Program-made: the position numbers and the translations under genes
Shown here: positions 28,439-36,146 of the stretch, piece after piece
How positions within the stretch are numbered: position 1 is the stretch's first letter
Layout of the letters: each line of letters starts with the position of its first letter
The notes under the pieces: model-generated
What the model saw: only the letters and a program-made list of their open reading frames with translations
Database searches by the model: none
What the model was told of the DNA's origin: nothing
Source of the DNA: an uncultured Clostridia bacterium
GTDB lineage: Bacteria; Bacillota; Clostridia; TANB77; CAG-508
Length of the DNA: 55,970 bases
NCBI GenBank assembly: GCA_944386385.1
Contig: CALXAV010000012.1
Location: forward strand, 1 to 55,970
Reading direction: 5' to 3'

Positions 28439-28799
28439 TTCCAATGTTTTGCGAACTTTTTTCGTTTTTTCTTAACAAACAAGCTTTACCATGTTAATGT
28501 TATGTACAAAGAGAAAACCGTTGGTAATTTTTCTACAAAGGCTCTCTTTTTGTTCTTTGAAAAGTTAAGATATGAGTTTTTTACAACTAACCATTTGTAA
28601 TGTAAAATCTTAATCGTTTGTACTACTGGGCATTTACAAATCCATTACATTTAGTTGATTGGCAATTGACTCTCATCACCCATATATATATATTATACTA
28701 CTTTTCCACATTTTATTCAAGTTTTTGTAAAATATTTCAAAAACTTCTGAAATTTAAAATATTTTTGAAATATTTTAAATTTTCTTCGTCAAAATAAGA
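28439..28799. other. Gene-free region between the DUF4143 gene and the AI-2E transporter gene
   Basis: No credible coding frame is present. GTAATGTAAA (near 28598) and TTACAAATCCATTACAT (near 28634) are partly inverted relative to each other. An AT dinucleotide run lies at 28681-28692. A perfect 15-bp stem, AAAATATTTCAAAAA and its complement, spans 28729-28776, with an overlapping alternative stem. Together with 28399-28438 the segment looks like decayed mobile DNA, but no element can be delimited. Confidence 0.45.
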
Positions 28800-28822
28800 A
28801 CCCAAAAACTATGTTTCTGGGT
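28800..28822 (-). terminator. Terminator after the AI-2E transporter gene
   Basis: The stem ACCCAAAAAC/GTTTCTGGGT has one mismatch and a 3-nt loop, with TTCTTATTTT on the minus strand. It lies about 35 bp past the stop. Confidence 0.65.
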
Positions 28823-28856
28823 CCTGAAATCAATTTAAAAATGAAATTAATATTAC

Positions 28857-30002
28857 TTATTCCTCACTTACTTTATTTAGTTTCTTAACTGCTAATCTAT
28901 AATCCACGAAGTCTTCTATAAGTATTTTTATAATAGCAATAACAGGAACTGCTAAAAACATTCCAAGAATTCCAAAATAAGCTCCACCAATTGTTACTGC
29001 TAAAAGAACAAGTATTGGACTAATCTTTAATGATTTACCCACAATCTTTGGATTAATAATATTAGCATCTATTTGTTGTAAAATAATTACTATAATAAGC
29101 ATCCATATAGCTTGAGATAGTCCTCCAGTAATTAAAGTAATAATAGCTGAAATAGCAACAGCAATAATTGCTCCAACAAAAGGTATCATATTAAATAATC
29201 CTATAAAGAATCCAAGAAGTGGTGCATATCTAACTCCCATAATTGTCATAGCAATTGTTGTTAAAATACCTACTACTACTGCATCTAAGAATTGACTTGC
29301 AATAAATTTAAAGAAGATTTCATTTGAATGTTTATAATATTTATCAATATTCTTATATGTTCTTTCTTTAAATACCGCTTCTGCAAACCTCTTTACAAAA
29401 GTTAAAATCTTTCCTCTTTCTGCTAAAACATATATAGAAACAATCACGGCAACAAATACATCTACAATTCCAGTAACTGCACTTATTGCACTTGATATGT
29501 ATTCCATTACTCTATCAAAATTAAAATATTCTCTTAAGTCAATATGTTGAATACTATCAATAAAATCATTTACTTGTTGACTCTTTAATACAGAATCTTG
29601 TGGTAATTCATTATATTTGTCAATTGCTGTTTCATAATAACTTTGAATATTACTTACAAAATCCACTATACTATCCCATACAACCGGGAAAATGAAACTA
29701 ACTAAAATGACGATTATAGCTAAAATTATTAAATAAACTGTAATAATACTAAAAGTCCTTGCTTTTCTTTTAATGAATTTTATCTTACTTTTCCTATAGA
29801 AAGTTTCAAACTTTCTACATGGCATATACAATATATATGCAATAAAAATACCAACAAAAAACGGTGCTAAAACACTTAAGAAATTACCAATAACACCTGT
29901 TACAGCTGTAAAATTATTAAAGCACATATAAACAACAATAAGAGCTAAGCCAAGTAAAAACCAATAACTCCATTTTCTTATTTTTTCTTTTTTATTTTCC
30001 AT
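28857..30002 (-). CDS. AI-2E family transporter (PerM/YtvI-like permease)
   Basis: The 381-residue integral membrane protein has about eight hydrophobic segments and a central polar region (about residues 130-215). Conserved family features are present: FFVGIFIAYILYMPC near residue 47, GFFIGLFNMIPFVGAIIAV near 270 and GILGMFLAVPVIAIIKILIED near the end. The family name comes from one exporter of autoinducer-2; other members (YtvI, SA-family Na+/H+ antiporters) do different jobs, so the substrate is unknown. It is last in the Nudix-Nudix-xth operon, 38 nt after xth. Confidence 0.88.
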   Translation of the reverse strand: MENKKEKIRKWSYWFLLGLALIVVYMCFNNFTAVTGVIGNFLSVLAPFFVGIFIAYILYMPCRKFETFYRKSKIKFIKRKARTFSIITVYLIILAIIVILVSFIFPVVWDSIVDFVSNIQSYYETAIDKYNELPQDSVLKSQQVNDFIDSIQHIDLREYFNFDRVMEYISSAISAVTGIVDVFVAVIVSIYVLAERGKILTFVKRFAEAVFKERTYKNIDKYYKHSNEIFFKFIASQFLDAVVVGILTTIAMTIMGVRYAPLLGFFIGLFNMIPFVGAIIAVAISAIITLITGGLSQAIWMLIIVIILQQIDANIINPKIVGKSLKISPILVLLAVTIGGAYFGILGMFLAVPVIAIIKILIEDFVDYRLAVKKLNKVSEE

Positions 30003-30040
30003 TCTTCTCTCCTTTTAATTAATTTTGTTATTTTATCACT

Positions 30041-30796
30041 TTATAACTCTATTTCTAAACCAACTGGGCAATGGTCGCTTCCCATTACATCTGAGTATAT
30101 ACTTGCTTCTTTTATTTTATCTTTTATACTTTCAGACACTATAAAATAATCTATTCTCCAGCCTACATTCTTTTCTCTTGCTTTTCTCATATAAGACCAC
30201 CAGCTATAACAATCAGTTTTATCTGGGTACAAGTATCTAAACGTATCTACAAAACCTGCATCTAATAATTCTGTCATCTTACTTCTTTCTTCAATTGTAA
30301 ATCCTGCATTATGTGTGTTTGTTTTAGGATTTTTTAAATCTATTTCTTTATGTGCTACATTTAAATCTCCACACATTATAACTGGTTTTGTCTCATTTAA
30401 TTTTAATAAATATTTTCTAATCTCATCTTCCCATATTTGTCTATAATCAAGTCTTTCTAATTCTCTTTTAGAATTTGGTGTATATATATCTACCATATAA
30501 AACTTATCAAATTCTAAAGTAATAACTCTTCCTTCTTTATCATGTTCTTCTATTCCTATTCCATATTTCACAGACAATGGTTTTATTTTAGTAAATATTG
30601 CTGTTCCTGAATATCCTTTTTTCTCTGCACTATTCCAATAGCTTTCATAACCATCATATTCTAAATCAACTTGCCCTTCCTGGCATTTTGTTTCTTGTAT
30701 ACAAAATATATCTGCATTAACTTCCTTAAAAAAATCATCAAATCCTTTATTCAAACAGGCTCTTATTCCATTTACGTTCCAAGATATTAATTTCAT
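30041..30796 (-). CDS. xth: Exodeoxyribonuclease III / AP endonuclease
   Basis: The 251-residue member of the exonuclease/endonuclease/phosphatase superfamily cuts 5' to abasic sites and trims 3' blocks in base excision repair. The catalytic landmarks are all present: KLISWNVNGIR at 2-12, the metal ligand Glu in IQETK near 35, the Tyr/Asp in VDIYTPNS, GDLNVAHKEIDL near 145, and the final SDHCPVGLEI. GGAGG precedes the ATG. It sits 9 nt after a Nudix gene, which fits a nucleotide-pool and DNA repair operon. Confidence 0.95.
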   Translation of the reverse strand: MKLISWNVNGIRACLNKGFDDFFKEVNADIFCIQETKCQEGQVDLEYDGYESYWNSAEKKGYSGTAIFTKIKPLSVKYGIGIEEHDKEGRVITLEFDKFYMVDIYTPNSKRELERLDYRQIWEDEIRKYLLKLNETKPVIMCGDLNVAHKEIDLKNPKTNTHNAGFTIEERSKMTELLDAGFVDTFRYLYPDKTDCYSWWSYMRKAREKNVGWRIDYFIVSESIKDKIKEASIYSDVMGSDHCPVGLEIEL

Positions 30797-30805
30797 TACT
30801 TCCTC

Positions 30806-31309
30806 CTACAAACTAAAATTTTCTAATATATACATAAGCATTTTAAAATATATATTTACAGTTCCTGCTACTTCATCATTTTCTATCATTTTTTCTAACT
30901 CTTCTTTAGTTACAAACTTTACCTCTGAAACCTCTTCTTTTTGCATAACTATATTTTTTAAATCTACATTTTGTCTTGTTAGCCATACATCAACAAATCC
31001 ATGACTTCTTTTAAATGAAAGCATAAATTCCATTTTTTCTTTATCAATATCAATTCCTATTTCTTCTTTTACTTCTCTTAAAGCTCCTTCTAAAGAAGTT
31101 TCTCCTGAATCTACGGCTCCGCCAGTTATAGACCATTTATTAGGATATATTTTCTTATTTGCACTTCTTTTTTGAATTAAGAACTCATTTTTATCATTCA
31201 TTATCCAAGTATGTACATATGTACAATATTCCCCATCTATTCTGTCATATCTTTTAGATGTTTTATTTAAAGGTTCTCTTCTTTTATTAAACTTATCTAC
31301 TAATTCCAT
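30806..31309 (-). CDS. Nudix hydrolase
   Basis: The 167-residue protein has a complete Nudix box GAVDSGETSLEGALREVKEEIGI (about residues 63-85), matching Gx5Ex7REUxEExGU. The N-terminus (WIMNDKNEFLIQKRSANKKIYPNKW) resembles the YfcD/isopentenyl-diphosphate-isomerase-like branch. It hydrolyses a nucleoside-diphosphate-linked substrate that cannot be named from sequence. It lies between a second Nudix gene (12-nt gap) and xth (9-nt gap) in one operon. Confidence 0.9.
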   Translation of the reverse strand: MELVDKFNKRREPLNKTSKRYDRIDGEYCTYVHTWIMNDKNEFLIQKRSANKKIYPNKWSITGGAVDSGETSLEGALREVKEEIGIDIDKEKMEFMLSFKRSHGFVDVWLTRQNVDLKNIVMQKEEVSEVKFVTKEELEKMIENDEVAGTVNIYFKMLMYILENFSL

Positions 31310-31321
31310 ATAGACTCCTTC

Positions 31322-31741
31322 TTATTTTTTATTTATAATATCAATTACTTTATCTTTTAGATTACCCCATAACTCTTTAAGGTTATCATATGTAAGTAAA
31401 TCATTTACTTCATCTACATCTTTCCATATAAGTTCTTCTCTATCTTTTAAAGGTATCTCTTTTTCCGTCTTGCCATCATCAATTGCCAAATAATAATATG
31501 TCTCTACATCTTTTTCTTTTCCTGAACTATATCTATCAATTGCTATTACTTCATCGTCTATTAAATGATTCTTTCTTAATGTTTCTTCTTCAGTTTCTCT
31601 TACAGCACATTCTAAAAAAGATTCTCCTTCTTCTAAATGTCCTTTTGGGAATGAATAGTCATCTTGATCTTCCCTGTAAACTAAACCCACTTTCTTATTT
31701 TCTAAATTAATCAATATTGTACCTGCTTTTTTTATACTCAT
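31322..31741 (-). CDS. Nudix hydrolase with slightly degenerate box
   Basis: The 139-residue protein has FPKGHLEEGESFLECAVRETEEET at about residues 31-54. The box matches except that the final Gly of EExG is Thr. The catalytic REUxEE core is intact, so activity is likely. The FPKGHLEEGE form is typical of Ap4A-hydrolase/MutT-like enzymes. It is first in the operon with the second Nudix gene, xth and the AI-2E transporter gene. Confidence 0.87.
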   Translation of the reverse strand: MSIKKAGTILINLENKKVGLVYREDQDDYSFPKGHLEEGESFLECAVRETEEETLRKNHLIDDEVIAIDRYSSGKEKDVETYYYLAIDDGKTEKEIPLKDREELIWKDVDEVNDLLTYDNLKELWGNLKDKVIDIINKK

Positions 31742-31765
31742 AATACCCTCTCCTTAATATCTAAT

Positions 31766-31794
31766 ATTTTACTATAAATTAAGGAAAATATCAA
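31766..31794 (-). promoter_or_regulatory. Promoter of the Nudix-xth operon
   Basis: TTGATA (31789-31794), 17 nt, TAAAAT (31766-31771), directly before the TAAGGAGAG ribosome binding site. Confidence 0.65.
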
Positions 31795-31812
31795 TTATAA
31801 TCTTATTCTATA

Positions 31813-31851
31813 TTATTAATACCCCAATGATAAACATTGGAGTATTAATAA
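31813..31851 (-). terminator. Terminator of the Rpn locus
   Basis: A 17-bp stem with one mismatch and a 5-nt loop ends 7 bases past the stop of the short Rpn gene. The T-tract is weak, but the stem is the longest in the region. Confidence 0.6.
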
Positions 31852-31858
31852 TTTTATG

Positions 31859-32131
31859 CTAATCAATTTGTTTTTTTATTTCTTCAATTTCTTCTTCTGT
31901 TAATTTAGTAACTTTTTCTATTTGCTCTGTTTCCATTCCTATACTTAATAGTTTTTTGGCCGCTTCTTTCTTTTCTTCTTTTCTTCCTTCTTCTCTAAAA
32001 TTATTTTCACTTATTCTTTGGAGGAATTCTTCTGTTTTTATATTTTCATACATTTGTTTTTCTTTTGGATATTTCTCTAATACCTTCATAGCTTCTACTA
32101 CTTTTTCATAATTACTTTCTGATATTCCCAT
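31859..32131 (-). pseudogene. Partial duplicate of an Rpn-family gene (C-terminal part only)
   Basis: The 90-residue product is homologous only to the last ~85 residues of the gene immediately upstream. Both contain TEEFLQRISENN followed by REEG and end in TKLT(E/K)EEIEEI. The nuclease core is missing. DNA identity in the shared part is high (TTATTTTCACTTATTCTTTG occurs in both), suggesting a fairly recent tandem duplication and deletion. ATG 32131 is preferred to the GTG at 32143 because the G-rich ribosome binding site lies between them. It could still be made as a small free C-terminal domain, since the frame and ribosome binding site are intact. Confidence 0.7.
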
Positions 32132-32148
32132 TTTTACCCCCACATATT

Positions 32149-33021
32149 TTAATTATTTTTTCTTATTTCTTCTATCTCTTCTTTTGTTAATTTTGTATAC
32201 TTCTTTATACGTTCTACATTCACACCATCTTTTAACATTTCTTTAACAATTTCTGTTTCTTTTTTTCTTTCTCCTTCCTCTCTAATATTATTTTCACTTA
32301 TTCTTTGGAGAAATTCTTCTGTCTGTATAGACTCATACATTTCTCTTTCTTTTGGGTCTAGACTTATTCTTTCTAATGTATTCATAGCTTTTTTCACCTT
32401 CTTATTTTTTCTTTTAACCATTTCCATTTTCTCCTCATCTTCTGAAAATAACCATAACCATTCATCCAATTTTGTTTTCATACCAGGATTTTTCTTAAAA
32501 TATTTTGGAAGTTCTATATAATGCATTTCTACATATTTTGATGCTAATTCTTCTTGCTTTTTATATCCCATGTCTACAAAATATTCTTCCTCGATTTCAT
32601 CAAATCTTGGTCTTGCTACATGATAATAGCTATTTCTTTTATAATATTCAAAATCTAATATTCCTATAAATATTACCTTATTTAATCTTGTGTATTCTTC
32701 GCCTGATTGTAGTTGTTCTGATACCATTCTCGCTGAATATGCTGTGCTTCTTTCTTGAATATTTCTCTCATCTGCTGTTTGCATTTCTATGTCTACAATT
32801 GTTCCATCGTCTAATTCTGCTTTAATGTCTAGTATAAACTTTTTACCATTTTCTTTTTCTGATACCATTTCTGGATTTCTTACTTCTACTTTTGTTATTT
32901 TTCTTTTAAGTATTGCTTCCAATAAGTCAATTAATACATCCTCATTTCCTTTATATGAAAAAACTCTTTTAAAGACATAATCATTTTTTATTGGAAGTAA
33001 GTTTAATTCTCTTTTTGCCAT
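32149..33021 (-). CDS. Rpn-family PD-(D/E)XK nuclease/transposase
   Basis: The full-length 290-residue member of the PD-(D/E)XK transposase group (PF12784-like) begins LLPIKNDYVFKRVFSYKGNE. The core FILDIKAELDDGTIVDIEMQ (about residues 62-81) supplies the acidic residues and the E-x-Q in place of E-x-K. An Arg/Glu-rich tail with a helix-turn-helix-like end follows (KEMLKDGVNVERIKKYTKLT). It is related in layout but not close in sequence to the Rpn gene at 12494-13444. A partial duplicate follows after 17 nt. Rpn proteins promote recombination in E. coli; the host role is unknown. Confidence 0.85.
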   Translation of the reverse strand: MAKRELNLLPIKNDYVFKRVFSYKGNEDVLIDLLEAILKRKITKVEVRNPEMVSEKENGKKFILDIKAELDDGTIVDIEMQTADERNIQERSTAYSARMVSEQLQSGEEYTRLNKVIFIGILDFEYYKRNSYYHVARPRFDEIEEEYFVDMGYKKQEELASKYVEMHYIELPKYFKKNPGMKTKLDEWLWLFSEDEEKMEMVKRKNKKVKKAMNTLERISLDPKEREMYESIQTEEFLQRISENNIREEGERKKETEIVKEMLKDGVNVERIKKYTKLTKEEIEEIRKNN

Positions 33022-33037
33022 AAATTACTTCCTTTCT

Positions 33038-33066
33038 ATTTTACCAAAAAGGCATGAAAAATACAA
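33038..33066 (-). promoter_or_regulatory. Promoter of the Rpn locus
   Basis: TTGTAT (33061-33066), 17 nt, TAAAAT (33038-33043), 17 bp before the start codon and overlapping the ribosome binding site region. Moderate match. Confidence 0.5.
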
Positions 33067-33244
33067 CCCTTAGGGTAAAATTTTATTTTAAAATTTAATT
33101 TTGCTTTGAATTTTTAGATTCAATTTTTAGAATTAAATTAAAATTATAAAAAATCATTTGAAAAAATTTAATTATTCTAGAATAATATGTGGATATAATA
33201 TCATAAAACAAAATATATTTCAATCATTCTTAGTAATTTTCCTG

Positions 33245-33274
33245 AACTTTTCATCGCAAAATTCGACAAAAAAA
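33245..33274. repeat. 30-bp intergenic repeat (29/30 match to 13721-13750)
   Basis: The block begins AACTTTTCATCGCAAA and ends TTCGACAAAAAAA. It differs from the 13721-13750 copy by a single base. Both copies lie just beyond a terminator and upstream of an Rpn-family gene, and both include the heptamer TTCGACA. Confidence 0.8.
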
Positions 33275-33276
33275 GA

Positions 33277-33293
33277 CAGTCTATATTAGACTG
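33277..33293 (-). terminator. Terminator of the 3D-domain protein gene
   Basis: The stem CAGTCTA/TAGACTG with a 3-nt loop is followed on the minus strand by a run of seven T that overlaps the 30-bp repeat. Confidence 0.7.
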
Positions 33294-33319
33294 CCTATAA
33301 AGTTCATATTCAATTAATT

Positions 33320-34246
33320 TTATTCTACTACTGAAACATTTAGATATCTAACTCCCCATGCAAGTGCTTCTGCGTGTGAGTTAACAAATATATCTATTTT
33401 GTTACCATTTACTGCTCCGCCTCTATCTTCTACTGTATAAACATGTCCACCGATGTTTAATTTAGTTCCAAAAGCAAATTTTGAAGATGCTGCAACTGTT
33501 CTTCCAGCTGTTGCTTTTGTTCCTGATGCAGTCATTCCATTTGTTTTACCACAACATTTGCTACATGGACAATATGCTGTAATTTTATAAGTTGTTCCAC
33601 CTGTTGTTGTTGATGAAGTTCTTGGTAAAGTAGAACTTCTTGAAGTTGCCTTCTTTTGAACTTGAACAATCTTATCAACTGGTTCTGTAATTACCTTTTC
33701 AGAAATAACTGTTTTTTCAATCTCAACATCGTTTTGATATTTAACTTTATATGTTACTTCTTTTAAACCATCTTTTCCTTCTTGTAGAACTCTGTCTGTT
33801 GTATCTCCAGTTGTTCCACTATTTTTTGTTACTGTCTCATATGGTATTGTAACTTGTTCTACAACTATTTTTTCAGTAATTGGTGCATAGTTCTCTAATA
33901 ATTGATCTAGAGATGTAGAAACACCTTCTTCTGAAATCTTAGCTATTTGAACTTCGTTATATGATTTATCAGTTATTTTAATACTTTGACCTGAAGTTAC
34001 TTCTTCATCTAGGTCTGGTATTGTCTTTTGATTATCTTCTAATACAATATTATTTTCTGCTAAAACTTCTGAAACTGTAGCTTTACTTGTTAAAGCTGTC
34101 ATTTCATATCCATTTTGAAGAATAATTTTAACATCCTTTAAGTCTGTATTTACTGCCATTACTCCTATTCCTGATACTAAAATAAGAATAATTGTTACAC
34201 AGATGATTTTCATGATAGAAATCGAAGCGTTTTCTTCTTTTTTCAT
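33320..34246 (-). CDS. Secreted G5/3D-domain cell-wall protein (YabE-like)
   Basis: The 308-residue protein has an N-terminal membrane segment (MKIICVTIILILVSGIGVMA, about residues 12-31). Next are a DUF348 ubiquitin-like repeat, a G5 domain (about 140-205, with VEQVTIPYETV and KEVTYKVKYQNDVE) and a C-terminal 3D domain beginning ITAYCPCSKCCGK. The three conserved Asp lie in the DRGGAVNGNKIDIFV block. 3D domains are found in lytic transglycosylases such as MltA and in YabE/YocH-type wall enzymes, so peptidoglycan cleavage at the envelope is likely. ATG 34246 is used; a TTG directly before it (34249) shares the AAAGGAGGAA site. The open frame further upstream overlaps the promoter and is rejected. 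Confidence 0.88.
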   Translation of the reverse strand: MKKEENASISIMKIICVTIILILVSGIGVMAVNTDLKDVKIILQNGYEMTALTSKATVSEVLAENNIVLEDNQKTIPDLDEEVTSGQSIKITDKSYNEVQIAKISEEGVSTSLDQLLENYAPITEKIVVEQVTIPYETVTKNSGTTGDTTDRVLQEGKDGLKEVTYKVKYQNDVEIEKTVISEKVITEPVDKIVQVQKKATSRSSTLPRTSSTTTGGTTYKITAYCPCSKCCGKTNGMTASGTKATAGRTVAASSKFAFGTKLNIGGHVYTVEDRGGAVNGNKIDIFVNSHAEALAWGVRYLNVSVVE

Positions 34247-34277
34247 CAATTTAATTCCTCCTTTTGGCAACAACTTA

Positions 34278-34306
34278 ATTATACTATTTTTTTTCACATT
34301 TGTCAA
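34278..34306 (-). promoter_or_regulatory. Promoter of the 3D-domain protein gene
   Basis: A perfect consensus TTGACA (34301-34306), 17-nt spacer and TATAAT (34278-34283), about 30 bp before the start codon. Confidence 0.85.
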
Positions 34307-34478
34307 ATTTTGCTCATTTCCTACTGGCAGAAGCACTTTATAATTTTGATATTTTTCTACAATTTGTCCTCTTTCATAAGAAATCAGCATTTAGTATATG
34401 CATAATATATTGTATGTAATTTTTTAAAAATTATTCCTAAATTTTCCATAATAATTTCATAAAATTGCCATATTATTA

Positions 34479-34507
34479 TTGTATAAGTATGTATAATATG
34501 TTATTAT
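34479..34507 (+). promoter_or_regulatory. Candidate lemA-htpX promoter
   Basis: TTGTAT (34479-34484), 17 nt, TATTAT (34502-34507). A palindrome GTATAAT-ATGTT-ATTATAC (34491-34509) overlaps the -10 box and could be an operator. Confidence 0.45.
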
Positions 34508-34542
34508 ACTTGTATATCATATAGAATAGGAGGATTTTATAA

Positions 34543-35106
34543 ATGGTAGGTTTAATCATTTTAGCAATCGTGGTTATTCTTGTTATTGCTGTTATTGCTA
34601 TATATAACGGATTAGTAAAAGCAAGAATCAAAGTAGATAATGCTTGGAGCCAAATAGATGTACAACTTCAAAGAAGATTTGATTTAATTCCAAACTTCGT
34701 TGAAACAGTAAAAGGTTACATGACTCATGAAAGTGAAACATTTGAAAAAATCGCTGAACTTAGAAGTTCTTGGGCAAATGCAGGAAGTGTACCTGAAAAA
34801 GCTAAATTAGATAACGAATTATCTGATACATTAAAAACAATTATGGCTATTTCAGAAGGTTATCCTGAATTAAAAGCAAACCAAAACTTCTCTGAACTAT
34901 CAGAAGAATTAAGAAACACAGAAAATAAAATTTCTTTTGCTAGACAATTTTATAATGATTCTGTAACTATTTATAACACTAAACTAGAAGTATTTCCTTC
35001 TAACATCATTGCAGAAATGTTCCATTTTAAAGCTCGTGACTTATTTAATACTGAAAGCGATGAAGCAAGGAAAAATGTCAAAGTTGATTTTGGAAGTAAC
35101 AAATAG
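34543..35106 (+). CDS. lemA: LemA family protein
   Basis: The 187-residue protein has an N-terminal membrane helix (LIILAIVVILVIAVIAI, about residues 4-20) and the LemA signature VDNAWSQIDVQLQRRFDLIPNFVETVKGY. The helical body is exposed outside the membrane, and its biochemical role is not established. lemA is commonly paired with htpX, as here. AGGAGG precedes the ATG. With htpX it is one of the few plus-strand genes in the window. Confidence 0.95.
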   Translation: MVGLIILAIVVILVIAVIAIYNGLVKARIKVDNAWSQIDVQLQRRFDLIPNFVETVKGYMTHESETFEKIAELRSSWANAGSVPEKAKLDNELSDTLKTIMAISEGYPELKANQNFSELSEELRNTENKISFARQFYNDSVTIYNTKLEVFPSNIIAEMFHFKARDLFNTESDEARKNVKVDFGSNK

Positions 35107-35119
35107 AAAATTTAACGGG

Positions 35120-35140
35120 GATTGGAGATATTCTCCAATC
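35120..35140 (+). terminator. Attenuator-like hairpin between lemA and htpX
   Basis: A 9-bp stem GATTGGAGA/TCTCCAATC with a 3-nt loop is followed by TCTTTT. It may reduce htpX expression relative to lemA. Confidence 0.55.
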
Positions 35141-35171
35141 TCTTTTCAAAAGGAAAGGTGTAAATAATAAT

Positions 35172-36080
35172 ATGTTTCAAAATATAAGAAAAAATAAAAT
35201 AGAATCAGGTGTAATTATAAGTATCTTTATCGTAGTAATTACTTTAATTGTTTACTTTATTTGTAACGCATTAAATTTAGGTACAATTTCAATTGTAATA
35301 GCATTAGTTTTTTCAATAGTATCAGCATGGGGTTCTTATTACTATAGTGATAAAATAGTTTTATCAGTAAATAGAGCAAGACCTGCAACTAAGGAAGAAG
35401 ACCAAAAATTAGTAAACATTCTAGACGCTTTAATGGTTGCATCTGGATTACCTAATAAGCCTAGATTATATGTAGTAGACGACGCTCAACCCAATGCTTT
35501 TGCAACAGGTAGAAATCCAGAGAATGCTGTTATATGTGTTACAACAGGTTTGTTAGAAAAACTAGATTATTATGAATTAGAAGGTGTAATAGCTCATGAA
35601 ATGAGTCACATCAAAAACTATGATATCCGTCTATCTTGTGTTGTATCTGTTATGGTAGGATTTATAGTAATGCTAGCTGATTTATTCTCTAGAACATTAT
35701 TCTGGGGTGGATTAAGAGATAACGATAACGATGGTGACAGTAAAGCAAATGGTATATTAATGATTATTGGTTTAATCTTTTTAATATTATCTCCAATATT
35801 CGGTTCTTTAATGCAACTTGCACTATCTAGAAAAAGAGAATTTTTAGCAGACGCAACTGCAGTAGAATTTACTAGAAATCCTGATGGATTAATCTCAGCA
35901 TTAGAAAAACTTGAAAACGATCCTAACCAACTAGAAACTGCAAACAGTGCTACTGCAAATATGTATATTGTAAATCCGTTTAAAAAAGATACAAAAGAAG
36001 GAAGAAAGAGAACAACAAGTATTTGGTCTACACACCCAAGTACAGAAGACCGAATAGCAGCACTAAGAAATTTAAAATAA
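35172..36080 (+). CDS. htpX: Membrane zinc metalloprotease HtpX
   Basis: The 302-residue M48 peptidase does membrane protein quality control. Two N-terminal membrane helices (about residues 13-60) come first. The zinc motif HEMSH (H142, E143, H146) is followed by a second hydrophobic pair (VMVGFIVMLADLF, ILMIIGLIFLILSPIFGSL) and the third ligand Glu in SRKREFLADATA near residue 222. STHPSTEDRIAALRNL closes the protein. It forms an operon with lemA. Confidence 0.96.
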   Translation: MFQNIRKNKIESGVIISIFIVVITLIVYFICNALNLGTISIVIALVFSIVSAWGSYYYSDKIVLSVNRARPATKEEDQKLVNILDALMVASGLPNKPRLYVVDDAQPNAFATGRNPENAVICVTTGLLEKLDYYELEGVIAHEMSHIKNYDIRLSCVVSVMVGFIVMLADLFSRTLFWGGLRDNDNDGDSKANGILMIIGLIFLILSPIFGSLMQLALSRKREFLADATAVEFTRNPDGLISALEKLENDPNQLETANSATANMYIVNPFKKDTKEGRKRTTSIWSTHPSTEDRIAALRNLK

Positions 36081-36118
36081 TTCGCATTTGGGACACATCT
36101 ATGAAAATATTAGAATAA

Positions 36119-36146
36119 AAGATGAAGAAATTATTCTCTTCATCTT
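36119..36146. terminator. Convergent terminator between htpX and the LamG gene
   Basis: A 9-bp stem AAGATGAAG/CTTCATCTT with T-rich flanks lies between two convergent genes and overlaps the LamG gene stop, so it can serve both. Confidence 0.65.

Noticed and set aside
28378-28482. N-terminal extension of the second DUF4143 ATPase
   Set aside because: The extra codons translate two hairpins and their flanks; the family begins at the internal ATG followed by KIIEREEYL.
28560-28680. Possible CRISPR repeat or tracrRNA-like segment
   Set aside because: The TTACAAATCCATTACAT-like stretch occurs once, has only a partial inverted relative, and no cas gene or repeat-spacer periodicity is present.
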